The translations under genes were made by a program, and so were the position numbers. Positions 10,780 through 21,129 of a stretch of DNA of 42,378 bases are shown in pieces. The first letter of the stretch is position 1. The number at the start of each line of letters is the position of its first letter. Source of the DNA: Chara braunii (Eukaryota > Streptophyta > Charophyceae > Charales > Characeae); assembly GCA_003427395.1 (NCBI GenBank), contig BFEA01000058.1, forward strand, positions 3,329,293 through 3,371,670, written 5' to 3'. The notes under the pieces are model-generated. The model ran no database searches. It saw only the letters and a program-made list of their open reading frames with translations, and was not told the DNA's origin.

Positions 10780-11350
10780 CGGTGCGAATACCGGTGCGAA
10801 TAGCCTTACAAGGGTATCCGCCCTGGTTTTTGCAAGTGACAAAGAAATAGGTTTCGTTTAAGATTTAGGTATACCGCGCGAGGCGCGGCTGTGTCTGTGG
10901 TTTACATTTGGCTGGATGGACGACTAGAATAAAGAGTGTGTAGGTGAGCTGATTTGAGGCGCTCGTTATCTTTTTAATTGTTGATGATTAAAGAGTCGGC
11001 GTAATCACCGACCATATTTTCGTTTTCTGATTAAGTTAAGATTGAATGGATTCTGTCTCCTGATTGGTGTGTTTATTTGTGACCTATGTGTACGTACGGA
11101 GGACGGCATCGACAATGAGGTGATTCTGAAAATGTGTCAGTAGGTCCGCTCGTCGTGCAGTATTCGTTTATTTAGGCGTTTGTCAAAACTAGACCCAGTC
11201 CTATGCTTAGTACTATTGGTTACAACATCTGACTTTCGTCAGAGAGATTCATGGATCGAGACCGAGTGGCGGTGACGCGGGAATCAGAGTGGCACTTACG
11301 GAGCGAGGAGTTGAGGGTCCGGTGGGGATACCTCCCCATTGATTTTTAAC
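10780..11350 (+). repeat. R1 repeat family, copy 2
   Basis: It shares the CGAATA-CCTTACAAGGGTATCC hairpin region (10797-10822) and downstream sequence with 30190-30830 and with the reverse complement of 6176-6900. Near 11205-11275 is a tRNA-like stretch: ATTGGTTACAACATCTGAC, then a TCTGAC/GTCAGA stem-loop, then the B-box-like GGATCGAGACC at 11253-11263. The T-rich tail of the other copies is not obvious here. A second, partial trace of the ACAAGGGTATT motif is at 11583-11594. Confidence 0.55.
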
Positions 11351-11359
11351 GGCGGTGAC

Positions 11360-12630
11360 CTCATAACGAAACTGACATTTTTCTCTTCCTAGTTCGACAT
11401 ACTTTGACGATTGAAAGTTTCTGAATATTTTTTTTATTTACTGTCGTATTATTATTTTGCTCCAGCGAACTTTGGCGTAATGCGACGCTGGATTTGAACG
11501 CCGACGCGACAGTCAAGGACGTTGGGCGAGTGTGTTTTAGGGTCGACCTACGAGTCTCCTCTTTGTCGGAGCAAACACCTTTACAAGGGTATTTGCTCAT
11601 GATTTTGCATTCGATATAGAAGCGATACCGGTTACCGTACCGGAGACGGTCTGGAGGAAAAAAGTGAGAATTTTTTTTGGCATAGCGCCGTGAAGCAAAC
11701 TTCTCGACCATTGAGGCCGAAATTTTTAGGTGATCATACGCAGTGATACAACGCATACGACAACCGAAAGGGGTTAATAAAAATTAAAAGTCTCCGACCA
11801 CAAGGGTCGGAGGGTTGGAAGAAAAATAAGAAAGGTCGCACGAGATGCGCCAACCACAATCTAAAACCGTTAAAGGATCAGACGGTAAGACAAAAATGAA
11901 TTAGAACGAGTGACGGAGCGTCAAACCGGCCGGTATGGGAAAGTCGGTAGATCGGGCCGCCGTGAAACTTAAAGAAGGATGAAAAATTAATATAACCCCG
12001 GCCATGCGGCCGGGGCACCTAAGAGAAACACACTGCTTGTCGTAATAGGAAACGACAGTCAGTACCTATGTCCTTACTCAAATGTCGTGACTAGGGTGGA
12101 GACTCCAGCTTCGCCCCCCCGTATGAAGAAAGGAAGTCGCCTCTCGAGTGGTGACTTCGTATCCACGCAATCACCCAAGCAGCCGGTGTCTTCGTCCCTT
12201 TGAGGGAGACACCATTGCGACCTCTGATATCGTCTGCACAGGGCCTAGACTCAGACTACTTGAACTGGTACCTGCCTATCTAACGGGTTTTGCGCCTCTG
12301 AAAATGGCAACTATTGTCTTCATCTGCTCGGGTTCGAGTACTCAGCACATCAGCCTTTATAGGGTGTGGTACCAGCATACCCGTTACTTGAGGTTTTTCC
12401 CCGTTGCAACCCTTAATGTCACGGTCACAGGTAAGTACCGGCTTTTCTGGCCTTCCGGTCATCTAAGTACCCTTCCGGGTCACACACACACTCAAACCGA
12501 CAACACTGAGACATGTACAAAGACCGGGAGGCATACACGTACACGGACTTAGAGTATGGGCTCAGACCACTAGGTGGGCTGAGCCCCAGCCCCAACACTC
12601 TATATGTATCTGGGCTGCTCCCCTTTTACT
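11360..12630. other. No recognisable gene
   Basis: There are frames of 131 codons (minus, 11361-11756) and 134 codons (plus, 12148-12552), but neither shows a motif or a composition typical of a conserved protein. An imperfect CCCCGGCCATG/CGGCCGGGGC inverted repeat occurs near 11996-12016. Confidence 0.4.
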
Positions 12631-12633
12631 GGA

Positions 12634-12955
12634 AGTGCGAGTTAGCTCAATAGGTTTCGGGGCAGACTATCAAGCACGAGATATAGGGATCGAATCTGCC
12701 CCAGCCTATGAGTTAGCTCTTTTTGTTGTAAGGGGCTGCACTTTAACCCCGACCTCGGGCAGCGGGGACTTGAACTTGGGACCTCAATGTTAGGAGTAGT
12801 TGTGGTTAGTTTGTCTGCCCGACAGTTGGCACGACAGGGTAGTTAAAAGTTAGATTCTTGTTCTTTTTTTTTTTTTTCTCTTCTTTTAATTTTATTAAAT
12901 TCGTTTTTTTTTTTTCCCTTTCTTTTCTTATTATTTCTTATTATTTATTTTTCTT
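12634..12955 (+). repeat. tRNA-derived SINE-like element with T-rich tail
   Basis: The head carries an A-box-like GAGTTAGCTCAATAGG (about 12647-12662) and a B-box-like GGGATCGAATCT (about 12685-12700), with GGGGCAG/CTGCCCC pairing across it. A body of about 150 bp is followed by a T-rich tail (12860-12955, including T14 and T15 runs and TTATTATT). This head-body-tail order is characteristic of Pol III SINEs. Confidence 0.6.
12755..12822 (-). repeat. tRNA-like sequence, opposite strand, inside the SINE-like unit
   Basis: On the minus strand the 5' end TCGGGCAG pairs perfectly with the 3' end CTGCCCGA (8 bp), 68 nt overall. Between them lie CTCCTAACATTGAGG, like an anticodon arm, and AAGTTCAAGTCCCC, a B-box/T-arm-like motif. 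The T stem is imperfect, so I call it a tRNA pseudogene or the head of a second, oppositely oriented SINE, not a functional tRNA. Confidence 0.45.
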
Positions 12956-13019
12956 CGATCCAGTAGTTATTCTCGATAGATTCGGTTCAGTGTAATCTGG
13001 CTCTGAACCACGACAGATT

Positions 13020-13760
13020 CAACTTAGTAGTGTGGAAGTGATATTTGGTCGAGGTCGCCTGGCTGCTTGGGACTACGGCACCGTGAGGAGAATACTCGCG
13101 AAGCGCAACAGAAAGTGAGAGGAGGACATCGTGGAAGAGGGAGAGATAGCGCATGAAGGCAGAAGAGATGCGCAACAAGGAGTGGGAAACAGAGGAGGAA
13201 TGCGCGAGGAGGAGGCCGGACGCAAATGATAGCAAAGGAGACCGCGCGAGGGAGGAGCGTTGACAGTAAGATGAGCGCGAAGGAGAAGAAGAAGAAGAAG
13301 AAGAAGAAGAAGAAGAAGAAAGAGGAGGGAGGAGAAAAGATGAGGGGAGGGTCGCGCAGAGGAAACGCAAGGCAACAGAGAATGGACGCGGGAAGAAAGC
13401 GAGCGGGAGCAGGGAGAGATAGCGTGCGTTGACAGAAAGGGCGCGAGGGGTGGTACACACGGAGCAGCAGAGATGGCGGGAGGAGCATCGTAGAGGGGCG
13501 CGCAAAGCAGCATAGATAGCGTGCGGGAGTACAAGACGAAGAAGGAGAAGGAGAAGAAGAAGAAGAAAAAAAAGAAGAAAAAAGAGGACGAAGGAGAAGA
13601 AGAGGGAGGTAGAATGAGAAGAAAAAGAGAAAAAGAAGGAGAATGAGGAAGAAGAAGGGAAAGGAGAGGGGATTCACCTCGCCGCACAGTTGGTGCAAGG
13701 GTGGATCTATCATCCACCCGACTCGGCAGATAGCGAGCTTGCGCCGGTAAGGTTGTTCAC
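13020..13760. repeat. Purine-strand low-complexity tract with (GAA)n
   Basis: The plus strand is dominated by GAAGAA, GAGGAG and GCGAG words, with a clean (AAG)n run at about 13284-13320 and another AAG/GAA-rich stretch at 13535-13670. The long minus-strand frames here (up to 294 codons, almost all Ser/Pro/Phe/Leu) are what such a tract produces by chance and are not genes. Confidence 0.8.
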
Positions 13761-13901
13761 GTTGTGGTCGGCATGATGCACTCCGTGACAGATCGTGTGC
13801 GGCGACGACGACAACAACGAGAAGAGGAGGAGCAAACTGGTAAGTCTCCAACCCCGCGACTGGGTACACGCTACCTCCATCAACGACATAATATAGATAT
13901 G

Positions 13902-13966
13902 TATACATATGTATATATATATTATATATATATATATATTACATTAAAAAAAAAAAAAAAAAAAAT
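13902..13966. repeat. AT microsatellite followed by poly(A)
   Basis: ATATGT and (AT)n runs at about 13902-13940, then an uninterrupted A-run to 13966. Confidence 0.9.
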
Positions 13967-13999
13967 TGTATGAATCTACCACTAGAACATGGAAGGATA

Positions 14000-14920
14000 C
14001 ACTACCGCCTGTGTGTGTGTGGATGTGTGTGTGTGTGTGTGTGAGTGCGCATGAAAGTGAGAGATAGGATGTCAACATCGGCTTTTCATTAAAGATGAGG
14101 ATGAGATTCTACCAGCATTGACAATTTTGAGCTCTTGATGCCTTCTAATGTGGTGAAACTCGTGATGCAATATTACCGTTGGTTCGAGGTCATGACTATC
14201 TGATCTTGTATATATGATGCATTTTGATTGTTGAAGTTCGCCACTGCTCACTTTCCTTGCCGACTATTATTATTATTATTATTATTATTATTGTTAATAA
14301 AAGCAGACTCGCTTTCATTTGCACTTCTCATGCATGCAAATAGTAGCACAGCGAACTGGGGACATGCGCCTACTAAGAACTCATAGATATGGTAACCCGG
14401 AAACGAGTTCACTTCCAATGGTTATATAACGCCTTGCAACTCTCTGTTCGCATACAGTTGAATCACCCTGGATATCCCACACGCATCTCTCTGAACACTC
14501 GAACACACACACTTTACACTAAACTANAGCTATGGCANCTATGGCTGCCTCTACCCAATCGCTATGCTACGNTCCTTCTCTCTCGCCNACTTCAGNTTCG
14601 GGCTCTCTTCATACCTCCTTGCACAAGTCGCTGTGGCAGCGCTTCCGCATGGCTCGCGCAGGAATGAATGACTGGTTGGGCGCTGTCTCTCGATTTATAC
14701 TTCTGTAGCTCGTTGGTCTGGCCCCTTTTCCCATGCCCATAGTACACACAGTCCCATGCGGTACTTGCCTGGCTGAACTAGGACTGACTGAGACTGGGAC
14801 TGTTGACTCAGTACGGGTAGACTCTACCACTCACCCGCTTGCCTGACGTCTGCCGTGAGCAACGCGTGACGGGCCACTCTTGGATCTTCCGGAAGTCTGC
14901 AACTTGGGCCTATCGACACT
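14000..14920. other. No gene seen; microsatellites and ambiguous bases
   Basis: (GT)n near 14011-14042, (TTA)n near 14267-14293, and five isolated N bases between 14527 and 14596. No coding frame with a recognisable motif. Confidence 0.5.
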
Positions 14921-15010
14921 ATAACAGCTACAACCTTGACCTTCCAGGACTGTAGCAGCTACGACCTTGACCTTTTCAGACTGTAGCGGCTACGACCTTG
15001 ACCCCACGGG
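14919..15010. repeat. Short tandem repeat with embedded palindrome
   Basis: Three units of about 33-37 bp share ACTGTAGC-N-GCTACGACCTTGACC. The core GTAGC-N-GCTAC is self-complementary in the second and third units. Confidence 0.75.
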
Positions 15011-15029
15011 ACAGACCTACTGTTCGAAA

Positions 15030-15234
15030 CGCGACGGCTACACTGGCCTGTGACAGACAAGTCAGACAAGACAAACAGACATGACTGGTAGACGCCAGTA
15101 AACAGACGGACGCACACGTAGGGGCGGAGAGAGAAAGAGACAGGCTGACGACAGTCTGACACACAATCAGAAACACAGTCAAAAACACAGCCAGACACTC
15201 AAGTAAATGAACGAACAGGCAGATACACCCACAT

Positions 15235-15291
<57 letters not shown>

Positions 15292-15530
15292 TGCAGAGAT
15301 ACAGAGAGGGTGCGAAAAGGGGATGAACATGCATAAGAAAGAGAGAAGGAAAAAAGAAGAACCGGGAGAGGAGTGAGTAACAGTCAGGAAAAGAGAGAGA
15401 GAGAAGGATCAGACAGATATATACAAGGAACAGTCAGACACAGACAATCAGCCAAGCAGACGCAGACGGTCAGACAAGACTGATTCAGACAGACAGATAC
15501 GTACATACAGACATTTAGACAGACAGGAGA
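15030..15530. repeat. Degenerate CAGA/GACA repeats flanking an (AG)n microsatellite
   Basis: CAGACA and GACAGA words dominate both sides. The (AG)n run covers about 15237-15288. Confidence 0.8.
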
Positions 15531-15532
15531 GA

Positions 15533-16053
15533 TGGTTAACAACAAACACTATTTACAGGTCACTTTCAGCCACTTCAGGTCCCCACATGAAACTCCTGAA
15601 ATGACCTGAAGTGGCTGAAGCTTTTGAAAGGGGTTTAAGGTACCCCCATCCAAATGATTGGATGGGGATACTTGAAACCCCTTTCAGAAGCTTCAGCCAC
15701 TTCAGCCGCTTTAGGTCCCCACCTGAAATTCCTGAAATGACCTGAAGTGGCTGAAGCTTCTGAAAGGGGTTTCAGATACCCCATCCAAATGGTTGAATGG
15801 GGGTGCCTGAAACCCCTTTTAGAAGCTTCATCCACTTAAGCGGTTTCAGGTCCTCAACACCTAAAACTCCAGAAATGACCTGAAGTGACTGAAAAAACAG
15901 AATGAAAAAAAAAAAAAAAAAAAAAAAAACATAAAACGTGTCCTCCAGACTACCCGAAACTTCTGAAATGACATGAAGTGTTTTCATGCCATTTCAACGG
16001 TTTCAGACCACTTCAGAATCTTTCATTCTGAAATTTCAGGTGGTCGTTAACCA
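15533..16053. repeat. Foldback element G: tandem 100-nt hairpins inside short TIRs
   Basis: TGGTTAAC at 15533-15540 is the exact reverse complement of GTTAACCA at 16046-16053, marking likely termini. Inside are two direct units of about 136 bp, each containing a hairpin of about 100 nt with arms of about 48 bp and few mismatches: 15606-15705 (arms start CTGAAGTGGCTGAAG, tip ATGA) and 15742-15840. Half units lie on both sides. Toward the right end, TGAAATG-CATGAA pairs with TTCATG-CATTTCA (15964-15996), and GACCAC/GTGGTC encloses CAGAA/TTCTG (16006-16045). An A-run of about 25 lies at 15905-15930. No coding capacity and no convincing target-site duplication. Confidence 0.7.
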
Positions 16054-17278
16054 CGAGTGACAGACAGTCATAGATAAAGAGGAGAGCCGCCTATGTTTGA
16101 TGCGGGTACGGGTATTGGGTTGCTGTGAACTACGCTGCTGAGCGCTTAGTGACTAATCCTTGAAACTGTAGTAATCCGTTAGGACTGAGCATATCCGGAC
16201 TCGACATCTCTGGTCTCGAGTGTGGATTTCGTGTGATCCCTCGACCCATGTCTGTGTGAAAGTATGTACGTGAGTGAGAGAGGGAGGGATGAGGTTGATG
16301 ATGTAAGGGTATGTATCTGCTCTTGGCAATGGTCTAAGATAATCAACATCTTCATTGACGACATGATGCGATGATCTGATTCTCCGTTGGTATGGTAGCG
16401 GTGCATTACTACTATTTCAGACAGTGTAAGACTTTTTGGCTTTAGTGTGACGGCGTAGTCCGCGGTCTGACAGACTTACCTTCTGATATTATTATTATTA
16501 TTATTATTATTATTGGTTGTTATTTCACTATTAAAACACCCTGAGATAAGCAGGGGTCAGGAAGGGGAAGAGTGTCGGGCGTTGGAGAGGAGAGAGACAT
16601 TATCACTTTGTGGTGGTGCCTACCTCCTCCATCCTCCTCCATTCTTTTCCCTGTTTGATCATCTCATGAACTGATCTCGTCAATATTATAACTTGTCTAA
16701 TGATATATTCCTATAAAGGTTCAGACGTCCCATTGCATGTATGATACGAGATCGATGACAGGGCGATTTTGGGAGCTCTGCCGGAGTTTAGGAGGAACTC
16801 TGGAGGCAGGGAACTACGAGGTACGCGTCGCCTAACCCTTTCTCGTACACCCTTCGCCTAACCCTTTCTCGTACAACCTTTAGCGGATTTGGAGTTAAAA
16901 GGGGGGAATGTATTTAGACTGGAAAGTGTGCTGGATACATGCACAAGAATAAAGGGGGTAGCAGATGGGCGGGGGCAAGGATCACGGATGAAGGGATAAC
17001 TTACCACAGTAAACTGGAGATACGGGATGAGCCGAGAGGCGAATGGCAGTGCCAAACCATACGCTAACACAACAGCAGTTTTGATGGTGTATCTTCCCAT
17101 GATCTAACGAAAGATTCCACCTCGTTTTTTCACGTAGTGAAGGAGAGGCAATAACGCGGTTTGTCTTGCTCGCCGTCTCTTTCATGGAGACCGCTATGCC
17201 ACTCATCTTGCTCGTTGGTGATGATCGTGATCCTCGTCTTGTTGCTGACCGCTCAGTTTGCGGTCGTCATCCCGTCAT

Positions 17279-17280
<2 letters not shown>
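16054..17280. other. No gene seen; (ATT)n and a short piece of repeat L
   Basis: (ATT)n at about 16487-16514. At 16767-16822 lies GGGAGCTCTGCCGGAG followed by GGAGGCAGGGAACT, closely related to 19107-19162 and 36281-36336 in the two long L copies. The rest is unassigned. Confidence 0.5.

Positions 17281-17281
<1 letters not shown>

Positions 17282-17331
<50 letters not shown>
17282..17331. repeat. (GA)n microsatellite
   Basis: Uninterrupted GA dinucleotides, about 25 units. Confidence 0.95.
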
Positions 17332-17334
<3 letters not shown>

Positions 17335-17339
17335 GTGAA

Positions 17340-18520
17340 CGGAGTGCACAATTGAGAGATAGCAGAGGGAGGATAGAAGCAAGTGGACGAAGAAGAGGAG
17401 GAGGAGTTGACCATGTTCTTGGGCTGTGCGGTGTTTCGCCCTCAAGGAGCTAAAAGAGTTCGGCCGAAAGTGCTGACGGGATGCATGGGAAGCAAAGCAG
17501 ACAAACGTACTAATAAAAAGGAAAAGGAATAAGGAATAGCTAAAATTGGACGAGGGGTCTCACCACATACGTTCACAAAAATAACAATAACAATAATAAT
17601 AATAATAATAAAAATAAAATAAAAAATTACATTGTATGTATCTTCCCGCATTCTAGTGGAAGATTCATTCTCATAATGCACATTCAGGGAGTAATGAAGC
17701 ACGAGCAAGTGAACAGGCACGGATCTGACTGGTAGTAGCCTGTGTAGTCAATATTTGTGTACTCCGAGTCGGAGTATGGACAAATCCTCTTGCACTGCAG
17801 ATTCCTTGAGCCCGGACCAAAGAATTAGAATGCACACCAGTTGGTGGTGGGTGCCTGGGCCACGAGATGGGTGAGGTCTGAGTAGCGAAAGTAGACAGAG
17901 GGCGCAGCCATACTGGAGTGGAAATCGTCCGTCAGACTTAGATATAGGAGCGAGAGGTTAATCGAACAGTCTAAGTAGTTAATCCCTGCCGACATTTTTT
18001 TCGGATAGCTGAAACTGTGGATCGATTTTGCTACGTGACTATGGGGCCGTGCGCCATAAAGAGGGGTACTCGCCACTGAGCCTGCCTGAAGCTGCGGTGG
18101 GCAGGCATCGTCCGATGCTCGAATTGTCGTTTTTATCGATTACTCCTAAGACTCCTAAATCATTTCGATCGCTGCTGCACCCTGCCTTGCAACGCTTGCT
18201 ATGTGTTTCGAGTGCCACTGCAGTTGGCTATAGGAGGAGGCTATCGTATACTCTGACCAAGGAACTACTGCGATAGTTTGAAACTTGTTACTGTTGAGCT
18301 CCAAGTTCGAAGGATAATTGTTGTTGTTTAACACGGAGCCTGGGCTGCTGAGAGACTGTTGGCTCGAGGTGTTGTGTCGTTGTTATTAATGCATTGCTGC
18401 AGCTGTGCAGCGCTGTGGCGTGTTGCACGTGGCTACGGTGTTTAATTGTCAGGCAGGGTTAGAGTGTGTAACTTACTTTTCTGCTGAGTATTATCTGGTT
18501 GTCTGCATTTTAGATAGAGC
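17340..18520. other. No recognisable gene
   Basis: Short frames only. An AT-rich AATAAT/AAAATAAA stretch lies near 17580-17630. I could not align this part convincingly to the second L copy. Confidence 0.4.
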
Positions 18521-19036
18521 ACAGGGGGTGTGCTCGCTCTAATCAAATGTAGCCTTCTTCGCTGCATATCGCAGCGTGTGATCGTTGCGTTTGTTGGATT
18601 ACTGCGTGCGATCGCTACGTTCGCAGGGTTGCAGTGCGGCGGAGTAACTTGCCGAAGCTAGCATGTGCATTGCTGATGTACCTTGCTGTGCAAGGTTGCT
18701 CTGTGCACAGTTTCAGTTGAGTTTGCTGAATTTGACTGGGTCGTGAATGGGGCATGGGGGTGTGCTATATTCGAACGCAGCCCTTTCTAGGCTGCATATC
18801 GGTGGTTTGGTCAGAAGGAGGTCACTACTACGACTTGGAGGCCTGTCCGGGGACTCGTACCCTGCGTTCCGGCCGTGATTTGTGCGTTTTATTGACCATC
18901 ATTGCGGGGCCCTCAGGAGCATCGAGATTACAAGGCCCTCTCCTCCAAGACTGAGCGCACCTCTCTTGTATCTGAGAGTCTGAAACTTTTTTTTTTTTCC
19001 TTTCTCAGTCTAAGTCTAGTCTGTTGGTTACGAGAG

Positions 19037-19165
19037 GAAGGCGGCAGGCGGGATTGCAACCCGTAGAACCGCAGCAAGACCTTGTTGGAGGTCCAGCCAC
19101 CGATTGCGGGAGCTCTGCCAGAGCCCAGGCGGGGTTTTGGAGGCAGGGAACTTCAGGTATAATCT
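19037..19165 (+). repeat. Highly conserved block of repeat L (copy 1)
   Basis: Nearly identical to 36211-36338, much better conserved than the flanking repeat. Includes GGCGGCAGGCGGGATTGC and AACCCGTAG-ACCGCAGC, where CGGG-ATTGCAA-CCCG forms a T-arm-like stem-loop, and GGGAGCTCTGCC. A further fragment sits at 16767-16822. Confidence 0.75.
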
Positions 19166-19471
19166 CGTTTGACGCGTGTGATCCCTCCCCTTAACTGCTA
19201 TCCCTGGGTATCTGAATATAACTATGAAAAAATATTACTTTTTGTTTTGCTATGTATGTCAGGACATGTTTGGTGAAAGGCTAAAAGAACAAATATATAT
19301 GAGTGTTCAGAAAATCTTTGATGGAAATCAGACAGACTGAACAGGGGGAAGGTGGGATGAAGGTGTTTTGCATGATCTGACCGGGTCAACCCAAGGCTGA
19401 GCTCCTCCAAGTTGATGTGGGCTTAGTGTTGTGTTTTATTTATGTTGCTGGGCTAATTGTATGATTTCGAG

Positions 19472-20620
19472 GGCTGGGCCTATCCTAAGTTGGACGGACC
19501 AGTCGCTGTTTTTTTCTGGGGTTTCTGAACAGGAGGATGGACACCCTAAGTTGAGAGGTCTCTGAATCCCGGTGTTTCATTTGTGGGTTGTTGAAGACAG
19601 AGTTGGGAATACTCTAAGTTGCGTGGACCCAGTTTTGTGTGTGTTTTCTTCAGAGAGGGACACCGGTATAAGGCTGAGGGTACCCTTAAGTTAGGGCGGC
19701 TCAGTCATAAACCATGAACATAAAAGTCAACCAAAGTATAGAAACGTGATATATATTATACGAACCTATATCATCTGGCAGACCGGGCACCCTAAGTTGG
19801 GAAAGCCAGTCAGTAAGTCAGGTAGAACAAAATGAAGAGAGAGGCAAATGAGGAATATAATGAGGGTAACCCGGGTAGGTTGAGCGTACCCTTAAGTTAG
19901 GGCGGTTCAGTCCTATGCTCGTGATAATATGAAGGAGCAGAAAGTTAATATAAATCTTCTTTTATTTTCCCTTCTAAACACAAGGCAGGATTGGATGTCT
20001 CCCTAAGTTGGGTAGGTCTGATCATCTGCCTAATAAGAGAGAAACATATGCAGTTTGTGCAAGTGTATCACTGGTTGTTCTCTTATATTGTCGTTACGGA
20101 GACTAAGCGTACCCTTAAGTTAAGGCGACTTAGTCATACGTCATTTGTACGTTGTTTAGGTAGATTCTGTCCTATGTACCTAAACTTTTTAAGCTAGCTA
20201 GGCATACCCTTCAGTTAGGGCGGCTTAGTGATATGCTGTAGGTTGGACGTACCCTTAAGTTAGGGCGGTCTGACCATTCGTCGTTTGTACTTGTTTTAGG
20301 CAGGTTAGGCACATCCCTAAGTTGGGGCAGTCTAATCCTATGCCCTACGTAAACTTCGTTTAAGGCTGACCAGACATACCCTTAAGTTAAGGCAGTCTAG
20401 TTTTATGCTTCATGTCGTCAGTTAAGCAGAAGTCAAATATAGCCTTAAGTTAGGGCGGTCTGGTCATATGTTTTATGACTAGAGTCGATGTTGTGTTGGG
20501 CATACCCTTAAGTTAGGGCAGTCCAGTTGTACGTACTTTACTTGTTTATTTAGGCAGGTTGGGCATACCCTTAAGTCAGGGCACTGTCTGATCCTATGCC
20601 ATAAGTGAGGGGGTCTACCA
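19472..20620. repeat. Hairpin array A1 (about 15 units)
   Basis: Units of roughly 45-110 bp share the core ACCC-TTAAGTT-AGGG or CCCTAAGTTGGG. Each core is flanked by arms that differ from unit to unit but pair with each other. Examples: GACTAAG/CTTAGTC (20101-20135), GGTTGGAC/GTCTGACC (20241-20275, 8 pairs with two wobbles), GCTGAG/CTCAGT (19673-19705), TTGAGC/GTTCAG (about 19877-19907), GTTGGGC/GTCCAGT (20495-20527). The order of units and their spacers matches array A2 (36640-37640). Unit 13 (near 20430) has a decayed left arm. Confidence 0.8.
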
Positions 20621-20974
20621 AAGGAAAACAACTGAGTGATCTAACGAACTACTTGGGCAAATTGATGTGGGATTGTGAGAGATGTTTGTTTATGCATGCC
20701 TGTGGGCTCTCACTTGGGGCGTCTTTTCGATAGGATAGTTGCTTTAGGTGCTCGCCAAGTGCCGGAGCCGTAGGTAGATAAGGTGGATGATGGGAGGGAG
20801 AACTTGGGACAAAGATAGGACTGACCCTGCTAGGAGTTAGGATCAGGGCTAGCCACACTCTCATTCAGAGGTCGTGTAGGCTGTCACTGATCTCGAGTCA
20901 TCAAACAGGTGTCAGGAGTTAGTCCCAAGTATAGTTGCTTTGTCTTTCTGTCTTTTCAGCTTTGTATAAATCTT
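20621..20974. other. Non-coding part of repeat L
   Basis: Matches about 37645-38014 (e.g. CTGAGTGATCTAACGAACTA and GAGATGTTTGTTTATGCATG in both). No gene. Confidence 0.6.
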
Positions 20975-21125
20975 GACAGCCTCCTGTTCCTACGGGAAGC
21001 GCTGCCGAAATTTCTACAAATCTGAAAGAGTTAGTCATTTTTGAGCTTGTAGAAATTCTGGAAGAGCACTTTTCCTACGGGAAGCGCCGCCGAAATTTTA
21101 TAGAATTTGAAGAATTAGAATGTTT
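20975..21125 (+). repeat. Two-unit tandem block of repeat L
   Basis: Two units of about 75-78 bp share TTCCTACGGGAAGCGC, then GCCGAAATTT, then a TCTACAAATCTGAAAGA-like end. Same arrangement at 38015-38160, with a third weaker unit near 38180-38230. The inverted L copy keeps one unit (TTTTCGGCAGCGCTTCCC, about 28209-28228). Confidence 0.8.
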
Positions 21126-21129
21126 CTAA

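Noticed and set aside
13024-13908. 294-codon minus-strand frame, the longest in the window
   Set aside because: Almost entirely Ser, Pro, Phe and Leu, arising from the complement of a purine-rich low-complexity tract; overlapping frames of the same kind occur in all phases.
19472-20620. Array A considered as a CRISPR array
   Set aside because: Units are irregular in length, repeats are diverged, spacers are conserved between the two arrays, and there are no cas genes; the DNA appears eukaryotic.
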